From Coprinopsis marcescibilis (taxonomy: Eukaryota; Basidiomycota; Agaricomycetes; Agaricales; Psathyrellaceae): a stretch of DNA of 64,000 nt. Positions 34,084 to 45,835 of this stretch are shown in pieces. Within the stretch, counting starts at the first letter, position 1; each line of letters starts with the position of its first letter. The stretch covers positions 434,001 to 498,000 of the forward strand of contig ML210146.1 in assembly GCA_004369085.1 (NCBI GenBank), in the 5' to 3' direction. The notes beneath the pieces were generated by a model. That model ran no database searches. It had not been told where the DNA came from and saw nothing but the letters and a program-made list of their open reading frames with translations. A program made the position numbers and the translations under genes.

Positions 34084-35362
34084 ATGCACCCCGCTGGCCA
34101 CACGTCTCTACCGACGAGGCCTTACTGGGCTCAGCTTCAAGGTGCACAACCGAACACTGCTCAGCAAACTCAACATCAGTCTCATGTCGCCCAAACCATT
34201 ATGCAGCAACCGAGTGCATATTCGTCGCACTATGCCCAGGCATACTTGCGCTCACAGCTGCCAAACCAACCTCAACCAACCCCAGGAGGCTCAGCAAGCA
34301 CGGGCAACACCCGCAGGCCAGTGGTAGCACAGCAAACTGGCCAATGGTATCAACCAGGTCACAAAAGATGCACTTACAAGGACTGCCAGTTCAGCGGCTC
34401 CCACAAGGCCGTTGAAATTCATATGATGGACAGACATCTGGTGTATCCCCCTGGCTGGGAGAAAACGCAAAAGAAGGAAAAGGAAGAATGGTTTGCAGAC
34501 CCGAGTCTGAAGGGGTGAGTTGCTTGCAGCTGTTCTCTTCACTAGTCTTAGCCCGATAGGAAACCTGTCCCAATCCAGGGTACGAACGTGTTCTTGGACT
34601 CGCCTGAAGTTCTTGAGGCATGGATGCAAGAACGCAAGAAACGATTTCCCACCTCAAATCGCGTCGAGGACAAGAAGAGGAAGATGGAAGAAGCTGTTGC
34701 TCGTGGTCAACTGACTGCTGAAGACATTGGTCTTCGTCCCGACAAACGACGTCGAGTGGACCCCCCTTCTGATTCACAGTTTGGCAAAGGCAATCAAAAT
34801 CGTCGCGATGAACCCTCAAGGCAACCGAAACCGCCTCAGCGCCAGAACGCGGAAGCGAAACCCAAAGTTGCTCCACTACAACCACATCGTCTACCACCAC
34901 GTCCACCACCGCTAGTAAAAGCTGTTTCCGAAGATGGCGAAAGCTCATCGTCAGACGAAGACGGCGAGCCAGAGGTCCTCACTTCCAAACGTGCTATAGA
35001 TGTTGTCCAACCCCCACCAGAAGATCCGGTTTTGCCTGAAAAGCCTGTTCAGGATAATAACCCCCAAACACCACCAGTACAGAGAAAGCGACGACCTTTG
35101 CAACCCAAGAAGCCATTGCACAATCCATTTGACAACAGACCACCATTGCTGAGAAACGTATGTTGCTCTATTGTATCCAATGCTACAATTCTGATACTCC
35201 GTGTAGCTTCTTTTACCCGAAATTCGCATTACGGTATCGAACTTGTCCCAAGCCATCCGGTTCCTGGTGGATAACGATTACTTGCGAGGTGTAGAACTCA
35301 AACCTGGACAAGCTGAGGACGCTCTGATACAAGTTTTGAGCAGTCATGAAACTGGTGCTTGA
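34084..35362 (+). CDS. NUFIP1/Rsa1-like snoRNP assembly factor
   Basis: NUFIP1 (Rsa1 in yeast) is a platform protein that brings R2TP/HSP90 and core proteins together for box C/D snoRNP assembly. The N-terminal 85 residues are Gln/Pro-rich. A C2H2-like zinc finger then reads HKRCTYKDCQFSGSHKAVEI-HMMDRH, where CxxxxC and HxxxxH are visible. An intron (GG|G) joins KGKPVPIQGTNVFLDSPEVL and EAWMQERKKRFPTSNRVEDK, the NUFIP core (PEP-like box that binds SNU13). A disordered middle is followed by a last intron at about 35158-35208 and the C-terminus AIRFLVDNDYLRGVELKPGQ, ending SSHETGA. It converges on the M16 peptidase gene with 57 bases between stops. Confidence 0.85.
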
Positions 35363-35419
35363 GAGTCAGACAAGATATTATATAGCTGAAGATGGGATGT
35401 GTAATTATGGACTAATTGT

Positions 35420-38400
35420 TTATCTATCGTTCTCTGAATCACTCTCATCGCTACCGCTAGATCCTTCCGAGTCAACGTCCATCTCGTTTGGGTCTACGGT
35501 GAGCGCACGCTGCGTAACGACAAAACCTTCATTTCGCAAGCTTTCTGCTATCTCGTCTGCCTTCGAGGGAGCAGTTACGGCAACCGCAACAGAGGTCTCA
35601 GAATCGAAAAGTGGCAGAATGTGTTTCTTTAGTGCGCCGAGGACATCGTCCCTTGTGACTTTCTGGTATTGTTCCAGTAAGTCCACTTGGTAGGTTTGTG
35701 GAAGCCCCTTGAGCGCCTGGTTGGTGAAGGAAACCGCAGCCTAATAATCCCAACAGTTGAGGTTCAAGTTAACACACATGATTTGCAAGCACTTACAGCA
35801 CGTCCAGCAGTTGAAACGTTCTTTGCGACATTGTATACAATGGTGCTCTTGGCCGCATCTAGGGTCGATTGGTTGAACTCAATCTGGGGTCCGAAGTTAG
35901 TATATAGACATCAGACGAGTGTAAAACCCTACCGTTCCGTCTACAAGGCCGGCAATAACCTTCTTGGCCTCTGCGAATGCAGCGCTACTGTTGGAGCTCT
36001 GGGGCGATGTTAGTCCCATCTCAAAAACGAGTTTAGTTGCCACCCACCCTGTAGGCCGAGTAGCTCGTCAGACCGGCCTCGAGGTCCAGTGATACATATG
36101 CGCCATATGCCAATCCAGAGCCTCGAATATATCGCTGACAGAAACTATAAGTACGCTGCGGAAGATCAAAGCAGAGTACTCATACCCAGAGGTAACTTTC
36201 GGTGGCATTCAAGACTTCGACTGCCAGACGAACGGCAGGGAATTCGGGATGGTCAAAGCCTTGGATACCTTTAGTGGAGTGAGTCACATATGTGCTCTCT
36301 ATGGTAGGAAGGGTCATGACAATAGCCTATGTAGATGATGAGAAGAGATGCCTTGAAAAAAAGAAAGTAACCTACCTGTTTTGATGGGTTCTTTCCAGCT
36401 TCACTGAGCGTTTCCGCAGCAGTAGGCACAGGAGCAAGTTCCGTTGACTAGAATGAAGTGTTAGACGCCGATATTGTTCGAGATGCCAATGAAACTAACC
36501 GGTAAAGAAGCAAAATATTTGCCCCAGGTACTCCTCGGGTTGGCCACACCAAGAACATTGCCAGTGACAGAGAAACGAATGCCAGACGGGTCGATAACTG
36601 TGAGGAACAGTCAGATGTACGATAATTGGAAAAATTACTTGGTCACGAACGATGTTTGCGAATTTCTTCGAATTCGTTGAGCACCTCATTTGGATTCTCT
36701 TGTAAACGCGTTGCCAACTGGGGGATGAATTCAGCCTGCGGCAACACAGTAGCAGCCCTGGAAGTCGATTGTTCGCTGTAGACCAATTCGTTCCAGAGCG
36801 AGTTAAGGACAGTGTTACCGTCCCGTTTCAACTCAGGGAGTGATTGCTGGATCTTGGCCACGGTAACGGCGAGCCTGTCGCGGTGAAGGTAAGAAACCAA
36901 GCGCGAAAGTATGACCAAGAGAAACTTGCCGTTCTTTATCAAATTCAGAGTTGTAAAGGAGATCGTGGAGCCATGATACTGCAGTTTCGTACAGCCCCTT
37001 TTCCACCTTGATAGTTATTCTCAAGAGATCCGTGAATGATCCCCCAGAACCGGTTGACACTTCGTAAGAAACGGTCTCTTCTTCCAACTTGTTGATAACC
37101 TCCTCGTGTGTCAGACGCTCGCCAGATGAACTTTTGACGGGGAGCGAAAAGAACGACGCCAAGTAAGTTGAAATGAGTCTGCGTAACAACGTAAGTATGT
37201 GGAAGATATGGTCCAGAGGCAAGTCCTTACGGCCGCAAGTTGTTAGGCAACTTTTCCAGGGAGAGCAAGGCATGTACTGTTGTGAAATCCGACTATGAAA
37301 CTGAATCAGAATGGACCAACCCATAGCTAAAAAAAGCGGACCTCAACATGGTCGTATTCGACGAAGAACGGCAGTTGTTGACCGTCTGAGCTGATATGAC
37401 GAGAAAGTTCGAGGTTTTGGCGCACGAATCCACCAGGCTGACGACCTGTGCCAGGTTCCTGAACAGTCGCAACAGGAATCCAAGAGATGCTCTTGACGTC
37501 AGGGACGGGGAATGTTGAAAGAATCTCATCAGGGATAGGTCGATCGTTTTCTTCCTTTGCGTGCTGCAGCTCGGCCTCTGCTTTCTTCAACCCTTCGGGG
37601 CCAAGTTTCTTGACCTGAGCGGCAATACGTTTGGTTTCATCCTTCTCAAGTTTCGCGGCCAACTTGGCTGACGGCTTTCCACACACAATGGCCGAAGGAG
37701 CGTCAACAAAGTATCTAGAAAAGGAGAAGTATAAGCATGCGCCTAGGTCACGTAAGCGGAGATACGCTACGTTTTGAGAATGCTTATCCACTGCTCGTTC
37801 GTCCAGTGTCGAAGTTCCTCATACTGGCTGATTTCATCCATAGAAGGCCCCAATTCTGATCCATCCTCGGCGCCGTAAATGACATCGGTGATAATGTTTC
37901 CGGAGAAGGTGTTGCCTTTGGTTGATTCCAGTTTGCTTCGTAGCTGTGGTTCTTGTTAGTTGCGAGGAAACAAAACGTCTGAAATACGCCGAACCTGTCG
38001 CTCGTCCCGATTAATCAAAACTTGCATTCGTGCTAGATCAATCCCTTCCTCATCCACAATTCTCTTCAAGCTGGCTTTGAGTTTGTCAGGGAAGTCTTTC
38101 AAGTGTTCGGCTGGGACCGAGCCAATGTAAAGCGGCAGATCATTGCGAGTAGCGCGAATATCCTCTCCAAAGTAGATGTACGAACTATTGTTAGATGATT
38201 AGAAATGAGAAGCATTCAGGGGTATAGATCACGCACCAAAGCGGCGACTCAATTTCAACAAATTCCTTGTTCAACGGAGCTACTGGGGAAGAGGTGAGAT
38301 ACGTTGAAAGCATATCCAAAGCCTTTCGCTCCAAGAATGCGTTGTGAGGTGGCCCAAGGAAATTGATGACCAGTTCACCCATGCCTGTGATGCTTATGAG

Positions 38401-39677
38401 ACTAGGTTTCTAGAGATTCAAGGTGACGGAACCTACTTTCGTCCTTTTCGGGGAACTCGACGACCTGGTAAGCATCCTTTTCAAGTGGTTTCCTATCAGC
38501 ACTGGGGGTCTCCAAAAAGGGACGCTTCCATCCTGCGGGACGAGGGCCGTTGTTTTGGTGGTGCTTGATTAGGGTCGGTTCGATCTGGTCTTGAACGACG
38601 CGGAGCAAGGATTCAGTGCCGTTTGAGAATTTTCCGCAGACAATGAGAGCCAGATTCTGAGGGACATAGTACGTAGAGTGGTAGTTCCTGACTGGATCTC
38701 CCGTTAGTGACATTGGGAATACGCAAGGATTCCACCATACTTTGTTCTGGGGTCAAGACACGCAAAGCCTCCATCAAACCGCCCGTCTCGCTTCTGTAGG
38801 CACTTCCAACCGGGTGTAGCAATCGTTGCAGCCTGAAAGTGAAAGTGTCCACGTTCAAAATCAGAATGCAAAAGTTTTAAGCGAGCCTTACTTCAAAGCC
38901 ATCAAATCTCCAGAGGTATTTTCACGCCCTTGCATCTCGCTGTACACAACTCCAGAGTCGTTGCCCTTTCCGTCGATGTGATGAACCTGGTAGAAATGGT
39001 TAGGACGCGAGGATGACCGGGAATACGCAGGCACCGACTTCGGTAGTGAACCTGCGGATTGGAGACTTTAGTTTGCATTGATCACGCTCCACAAGCAGTG
39101 AGAAATACTTACCCTGCATTCGTGATAGTTGGGTACAGGATGTGATCGACATAAATTGGTAAAAGTTGAAGGAATCCCTGTTCTCCTGCAGTAGAGACCG
39201 TATAGGCGGTATGATCGGTATCCGTCCAGGCGTTCGTTCCATTAGAGAATCCTCGGTTGGCGAAGAGATCGAGGATACCCTTGTAAGGGTACTTTTCTGA
39301 TCCCATGAAGACAAGACTGGTAGTGCATCAGGGTAAACTCAATTTCGCGATAAGAATTGGGCGACGCACTGTTCGAGTGTGTGCGGACATCCCGAATCGT
39401 CGAAAACTAGCGAAAAAGTCAGAACGATTCGTGGATGGATTGAGCAAACTGACTCTCAGTAGGAACCACAAAATATCCGTTCATTATCGGGGCTGAAAAT
39501 TGTTATTCAAGCGTTTGATTGATGCTAGGAACTGTGCGCACCCTCATAGTCCAAATGAATGACACTCAACCCAGTCACCCGACTCCGCCATTTGTGAACC
39601 GTCACATCGGTGAAATCTAACTTGAGCTGCTTGACGAGGTCAAAGTTTCCAAAGGTTGCCGAGGTAGATTGGGCCAT
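35420..39677 (-). CDS. Large M16-family metallopeptidase (YOL098C/Sdd3-like)
   Basis: Zinc metalloendopeptidase of the insulinase/pitrilysin clan, in the subgroup of yeast YOL098C. The start at 39677 gives MAQSTSATFGNFDLVKQLKL, then VIHLDYEAPIMNGYFVVPTE. Two small introns (about 39412-39452 and 39319-39371) restore FDDSGCPHTLEHLVFMGSEK, which holds the inverted zinc motif HxxEH. It continues KGILDLFANRGFSNGTNAWT, TDTDHTAYTVSTAGEQGFLQ and TTEVHHIDGKGNDSGVVYSE. About 20 exons follow; the last encodes LLEQYQKVTRDDVLGALKKH and an acidic Ser/Asp tail ending DSENDR at 35420. An in-frame upstream ATG at 39860 would add a 61-residue Arg/Ser-rich leader resembling a mitochondrial presequence, so the true start and location are open. 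Confidence 0.88.
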
Positions 39678-40042
39678 TGTGAAGACGGAAGAAGGAGTAT
39701 TATTTGAGCCTGGTTGTGAATGAGTGACTGTACTTGCTTCCCGAAAGCGGAAGGAGTAAGCTGGGGGTGATTTCCAAGCACGCAGAGCTCGTGACAATCT
39801 ACGTGTTGTTGCCCCAGGTTGTAGGAGAGAGCTTCTGCACAGATTGGACAACCTCTGCATACAGTAGCCCAGATGGTAGTCAAAGGTAAAGAATGAAGGA
39901 GGGCAACTTGCAGTGCCAGCAGCCAAAGTCCCGAGAACACAGATTTTGCTCCGCTTGTTAATGCGCCAAGCACATTGGCTTGATCACGTGGACTGGGCGC
40001 TAACAAACGCGAAATGAACGCTTCATTGTTCTACCTCGAATC
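39678..40042. promoter_or_regulatory. Divergent promoter / possible N-terminal extension of the M16 gene
   Basis: 365 bases between the M16 start at 39677 and the NGL2-like start at 40043. The M16 reading frame stays open leftward to 39926, so up to half of this gap may be coding. The remaining 180-odd bases would serve both promoters. Confidence 0.45.
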
Positions 40043-41719
40043 ATGAACACAGATCCAAAACCAAAACCTCGTACCAAGTTCAAGACCCAGCGCACGCCTG
40101 AGCAAATTGCTGTCCTTAAGGAACAGCGCAAACTCAAAACTGCTGCCGTTGTCCCCGAAATCGAGCAGCAAAATAGCAAACCGGTTGAAAGCCAGTTGTT
40201 GAAGAGACCATGGCTCACAATAGACTCGCCGCCTGTGACAGAGCATACCTTGGATATCAAGGTCCTTACGTGGAATGTCAGTCCTTCTGCTATCCTGCCC
40301 CGATCATGGCGTGCTCATGGTCACACAGCTTCTTGCCCAATGCCTCGTTCGTAAGCGCGATCTGGCTGGATCGTCAGCTTGATATAAACTATACCACCCC
40401 AGGAAGAGAGCTTTTCCCGACGAGCAACTGTCTCAAGGCAACACAACGGGAGCCTTTGATACATCAGGAAATCCAAAGGCTCGATGCAGATATACTATGC
40501 CTCCAGGTTTGTCCTGGATGTGACATCTCGAGCGGTCATTGGGAGCCTGATTGTTAAACAGGAAGTTGACAGGATGGATAGACTAGGCCGGATGCTGGAG
40601 AAAGCTGGGTATACCTACCGCTTTGCTGCAGGGCCAAAGAAACTTCATGGGTGCCTCGTTGCGTTCAAGACATCTCAGTTCTCTTTCCAGGAGGAGAAGG
40701 TTGTTCACTACGATGCCGAAGAGGTTAGAACAGATGGTGATGATCGACAAAAACTGGGCAGATCGTTTCAAACAAGGAACATCGGCTTTGTTGTAGCCTT
40801 GTCCAGTGTTAAAAACCCGTCCGAAGGAATCGTTGTTGGGACCACACATTTGTTTTGGCATCCAAGGTAGAAACGCATTTCCATTCCAGGTATATCCCCG
40901 GCTTAGCAATTGCCGTGTAGATATACGTATGAAAGAGCAAGGCAAGCCGGAATCCTCGCAAGGGAAGCGACAAGATTCAAAAAGGCATGCCCCGATCGAC
41001 AAACTTGGCCCTGTATCTTGGCTGGAGGTAAGAACCCAGACTGCCTTCGTACACAACATCGCAATGTTGACCTACGTTTCTAGACTTCAACTTTCCACCT
41101 GACGACCCCGGTTACGCTCTTTTGACTGGTTCACCTCTTCTACGCGAGCAAATCCAACAACGTCTGCATCCTTCCTACGTCGTCCACGCAACAGTCGATC
41201 CTTCAGTTACAAAACAATCCACGGACACTGAAGAAGGCGGTGATGGGGAGGATGCTGATCCAGACAAGGTGATAACAAACGCCAGACATGCACAACCCAA
41301 CGACGGTCTCTTGAGCACCGAAGAGCTAGTTTCGCTTTTCGCTCAAAGTCCACAAGCCAACAGCAGTTACCATGTTGGCTTGAAGCAATACAGCTCGTCA
41401 AACTCTATAGAGTCCTTTGGCTCCAGATCTCAGACATCCGTTGACAGACCAGGTTACTTTGAACCTATATACACCAGCTACACTCATTATTGGAAGAGTG
41501 TCCTAGGTCAGCACTGCAATGTCAGGTTTCCAAGGTCAAGAATTCTGACCAATTCTTCTAGATTACATCTTTGTCCTGGCAGACGTAGATCAATTCGAAA
41601 TCGTCGGGTTGCTCGCACCTTTGGGGGAGAAAGATCTGGAACCCGGCTTACCACAGAAAGGAGTCTGCGGAAGCGATCATCTGCCTCTCGTAGCCCAAAT
41701 TCAGTTTCGTGGTCAATAG
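40043..41719 (+). CDS. Ngl2/Ccr4-type RNA exonuclease (endonuclease/exonuclease/phosphatase fold)
   Basis: Magnesium-dependent 3' exonuclease; yeast Ngl2 trims 5.8S rRNA. The basic N-terminus (MNTDPKPKPRTKFKTQRTPE) leads to LDIKVLTWN. A 22-base exon (40329-40350) then supplies LLAQCLVR, the family's W-N-x-L signature region. LDADILCLQ is joined over an intron to EVDRMDRLGRML (catalytic Glu). FVVALSSVKNPSEGIVVGTT and HLFWHPR follow, then CILAGDFNFPPDDPGYALLT and, after a linker, VCGSDHLPLVAQIQFRGQ with the catalytic Asp-His. The stop is at 41717-41719. All catalytic residues of the family are present. Yeast Ngl2 or Ngl3 could each be the closer relative. Confidence 0.88.
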
Positions 41720-41951
41720 ATTCGATTTATTACGCGTTCCTGAAATCCGTGTTGTATTAAAGAGCGACTACCAAAGTATAATTTTCGGAGCACACGCTTG
41801 GTCGGAGAATGAGAAAATATAATAATGACAGTGCTAAGTTATGAGGGTGAGAATGCTCGCAAGGTCGCTGATAATAAAAAAGGTCCGTCAGGGTTGACCC
41901 GTTGGTATCCGCAACTCCTATGTCCATATTCCATCCAAAGGTAGAAAGGCA

Positions 41952-44895
41952 TCAGTATCTAACACCGTGCCTGTCCGAGCCTGCCAAAAGGCTGCCGAAC
42001 AACCCCCCAGCAGATTCTTCGTTCCTCAATTGAATCATATAAACAATTCCTGTCCTCTGACCGTTGCTGCTCAACTCGATCGCAACACCAGTCTTTCCAA
42101 CACGTTCCACTCCGTCGGTAAGAACAATCGTAGAAATCAGAATAGTCTTATCCTTGTTATCAGCCTCGACGACGAGTTGCTTGATGTTCGTGGGGTCTTG
42201 ACGATACAACTTGAGCTTGGCTGATCCCAGCGACTTCCATTGGGCATGCTGCTGTTGCAAAAAGACCTTGCACTTCATCTGTGCAGAGATCACCGAGGTG
42301 ACGGGCCCGGTGTGCTGGGGCATTTCTGGAACGGGAGAGTTGGGTGGACTTGGTTCGTCGAAAGACGGCTCCACCATAGAAACCGCTCGAGAAGCAGGTT
42401 GGGCGGATGGAAGGAGCGTTCGGGCCTGCGGTGCATGCAAACTCGGTTGAGAATGATTCCCATGAATACCAAAGGCTCCGCGGAACTGTGGGAGAGGCGG
42501 AGCAGGTCCTTGCTGGGAGAATTGCGAGGCCAGTGATCGGGCCGAGGGAGACTTGTGCATACCGAGAGAGGGCTCCGAGGGTGGCCTTGGAGGAATGTTG
42601 TGATGCATCATGCCAGGAGGGAATCCAGGTCCACCTGGCGGGAATCCTGGGCCAGGAGGAGGTCGACCCATAGGACCTGGGCCAGGAGGCAAACCCGGAC
42701 GGCCATTTCCAGGATGCATTGGGAAAGGAGGTTGCATTTGATGTTGAGGTGGGCCCTGCATATGGGGAGGGGGGCCTTGAAAGTGTGGAGGGGGGCCTTG
42801 AAGATGTGGAGGGCCTTGCATTTGAGGTGGATGCCCCATTGGGGGCGGACCTCGATTCATCACCTGTGCATTGAAACTTGTACTGCGTGGTCCGTCAAAC
42901 CCAGGCCCCGGGCTGTTCATGAATGGCTGAGACGAGAACGAGGAACGGACAGAACCAGGATCGCTCGGAGGACGGCCGTTAAAGTTGTCCTGGTACTCGG
43001 GCGGTGGGTTCCCTTCCGGGAGCGGTCCGTCATTTGGCCCACCGAATCTCGGAATAGGAGGCAGCGGCGGGGGAGCACCTTTGGAAGGGGGAGGCACTGT
43101 TTTGTTTTTGTGATTAGTGTTCGGTCACCGAGAAGAACATGATGAACACTTGCAAGATCCAGAAAACTCGATGCATTCTCTAAAGGCAGCTACGAGGTGA
43201 TCCCGGCTTTGAATCGAGTCGGTTTCCAAGATCAGGGTTTCTTTCCTCATGATCGCTACCTGTAATGCGTTGTCTGAAGGGCCGAAACCGTTTAATGGTC
43301 TGTACGGCATGCTAAAGATGGGCACAATACCTTGGCCTTCCACCTCTGATACCCTGAGCACCTTTCCTGCAAGAGGAGGATAGCACAACCACATGTCGGC
43401 TCCCTCGTTTACCGGCTGATTTTGGTCCTCCAAAGACATACGCTCGCAAACCAAGAAGAGGTCTGAAAGCAAGAAGATATGTCCTTGTGGATGAATTACC
43501 TCTTGATTTGCTGCCCTTGGCATGAAGCGAATGACAACATCCGCCGATACCCGCATCTCTCTCGTAAACGTCAGACTGGGCGGCGACATCTGTAGCTTGA
43601 CCACCTAATGTACAAAAAGGGTGAGCATCTCACTTAGTGCCATAAATTTTTCGACAGACCTTTGGATTCATGGTAAAGATGTCCAAGGTTCTGGCCGTCG
43701 ACAGACGCCGTTCGAGAGTGGAGATGGGCATCGACAGGGTGGCATTGGACGCCCTGCTGATCGAAGTATTGGCGGTTTCACGAGAAAGGCGTTCCCTGGA
43801 TCAGATTTCCACTGTCAGTATACTTCCCCGACATCAAAGATCCCATACAAACCCAGATGTCACGCTACCACGGACGGAACTGTTTCCGCTGCCTGGTTCA
43901 GAAGTAACCGGTTCGCCCAAGCGAAGAGGAGGGAGTGAGGGTGCAGGTGGGCTGAGAGAGCGTGTCCTCATGTCAATCACGACCTCGTCTTCCGGCGCAT
44001 TCTGTTGCATGGATCCTGATACCGAAAAGGAGGCGCGCGACTCGACGGTTTGCAGAAGATGATCCAGGGTCTCGATCGCCTCTGTGAGGAGGACGTGATC
44101 GCTGCGGCCGGGATTTGAGTTTTTGAGAAGGCGGCTGTAGAGCTTGCGATAATATTTCAAACGAGCCTTCGGAAGCAAAAACAGGGCGTCGAGGGACCAG
44201 ACCTGGGGAGCATCAGGGCCACCTGGAGGAGGACTGACTGCCGAAAACGCCTGGATGATGGCAGGAAGCTTGGGATTTGACTGAACAGGGACCCAGGTGT
44301 CGAATCCGCTGCTAAATTTTGTGCAGTAGGCTTCGTAGGGTGCCTTGAGATCCTTAATCTGCGAGCAAGATCAGAGCCGGGAACAGAACCTGATGGGGGT
44401 ACGCAGACTTACCCAACTCATGAGGAGGTCGCCAAGTGCCTTTGGGTTTGAAGGATTGACGCCGATGTCCTTGAGTTTCTGATGACAGGACGGTAAGAAA
44501 GGATAGGGAGAAGAGACGAGACGAGACGAACGTTGTGCAAGCCACGATTTGCCTTGTAGACACCCTCGATGCTGCGAAACATGGTGTCAAGCTCTGGAGG
44601 TGGCAAATTTGAGCGCGACCATGCTGCCGCTATTTTCTGCAGAGGAGATGAGAGAAAGATAGAGGAAGAAGGAGAAGAAGCAGAGACCCTGATGATGCCT
44701 GTGAGATGCTCGACATAGGCCTTTTCTGTGTCTATGAGGTCTGTGAGTGGATTTGCTTTCTTGGGCTTGGTGGATGCTCCTGGCGAAGTCGGTGTCGTTG
44801 GGGTTGGTGGAACTGGCATCGAATAAGAATGCAGCACAGAAAATGAATGGAGCGCACAGACCTTCTAGAGCGGGGACGAGGACGCTGTCGGACAT
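41952..44895 (-). CDS. Rho guanine nucleotide exchange factor (DH-PH) with proline-rich and Ran-binding-like tail
   Basis: Predicted activator of a Rho-family GTPase. MSDSVLVPALE splices G|TT to VPPTPTTPTSPGASTK. The DH domain follows: NPLTDLIDTEKAYVEHLTGI, SNLPPPELDTMFRSIEGVYK and LKDLKAPYEAYCTKFSSGFD-type helices, then ARLKYYRKLYSRLLKNSNPG. A Ser-rich linker leads to a PH-like domain (QGHIFLLSDLFLVCERMSLE, GFGPSDNALQVAIMRKETLI). Next are about 230 residues of Pro/Gly-rich sequence with QGPPPH repeats. The C-terminal 100 residues (MKCKVFLQQQHAQWKSLGSA, LISTIVLTDGVERVGKTGVA) resemble a Ran-binding/EVH1-type PH fold. The stop is at 41952-41954. Rac1 encoded at 60.2 kb is a natural but unproven substrate. 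Confidence 0.82.
42735..42840 (-). repeat. Gln-Gly-Pro-Pro coding minisatellite
   Basis: Imperfect tandem units of about 24-27 bases within the RhoGEF gene, encoding (M/L/F)QGPPPH in three to four copies. Likely to vary in number between strains; it could act as an SH3 or profilin docking stretch. Confidence 0.7.
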
Positions 44896-44954
44896 GAGGT
44901 AGAATGAGAAGACAGAGAAATCGTGCGAAAGTAGAATGTCTGCGAGTTGGCAAC
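44896..44954. promoter_or_regulatory. Very short bidirectional promoter gap
   Basis: Only 59 bases separate the two divergent ATGs, so the 5' untranslated regions or core promoters must overlap each other or reach into the coding exons. Confidence 0.6.
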
Positions 44955-45736
44955 ATGACCTCGTCAACTTCACCGCCCCGCGACCTTGAACGCAATCTCA
45001 TCTGGATCGAACGCACCTTTACAACAAGACCAGCAACTGAACAGCTGCTTGGACCAGAACGTGAATCTGGAACAATACATCCTCTTGACTATGATGCCGC
45101 ACTCGACTTTTTCCCTGGTATTCATCGTCACTACAACGTGTGTCTCGCATTTCATCAGCTGTTCCCCATCTCATCTTTCCGTAGACCATAGGCACCGCAG
45201 TGGGCATTGCAGTAGCGCTGGCAGCCAGACGGCCAGCCTGGACAACCCAGCGTCTCGTGTCCACAGTCTTTTTTGGCGCGTTCACCGGCCGTGCTGTGGG
45301 CACAGTCTTTGCAGTTCGCTCCTTCTACAGCTTCTTCCGTTCAATCCACGACCCTGCTGGCTTTGCTACCGCAATGGACAATGTCAAGCACCGTCTCGAC
45401 ACTCCTAGCAGTATCCACGCCCAGGTACCCGTCCCCGACGACCAAACGCCATCCATCCGTCAGTTCTTCATCCCTTTTTGGCAACTCTTCACTGACATCA
45501 TCACCCCAGAACCGCAAGAGACTGCCACTGCTTGGGGCAAGATACGCACAGTAAACGCAAACCAGAGCCAGCAGTCGTCTTGGGATCTTATTCGTCAGTC
45601 GCACGAACGGGCCCGCATACCGCGTCCAGACCAAGCCTCTACTTCCTCTGACAACAGATTCCGAGAAGAGCTCACTAGATCAGAGGAACAGGCCAGCTTC
45701 GACGCTCTTATCGACAAGGAGAGAAACATGAAGTAG
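44955..45736 (+). CDS. Conserved hypothetical protein with two hydrophobic segments
   Basis: Function not recognised. It starts MTSSTSPPRDLERNLIWIER at 44955. After an intron (about 45140-45186) it reads TIGTAVGIAVALAARRPAW, a short hydrophobic Gly/Ala-rich helix. A second follows: LVSTVFFGAFTGRAVGTVFA. The two Gly-rich helices separated by a basic turn look like a membrane hairpin. The rest is soluble: a segment with SIRQFFIPFWQLFTDIITPE and an acidic/polar tail ending DALIDKERNMK. There is no signal peptide. The hairpin suggests a mitochondrial or ER membrane protein, but this is inference. Its start is only 59 bases from that of the RhoGEF gene on the other strand. Confidence 0.75.
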
Positions 45737-45835
45737 CATAGCATGTCATATATCCGTAAACTAGATGGCAATAATAAGTCGTACAGTATAACATTCAATA
45801 AACAGCGCCAATCCGTCCAGTCGTAATAATAATCA

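Noticed and set aside
42407..43142. Plus-strand Arg/Trp-rich frames of 88-195 codons
   Set aside because: Antisense to the proline-rich repeats of the RhoGEF gene.
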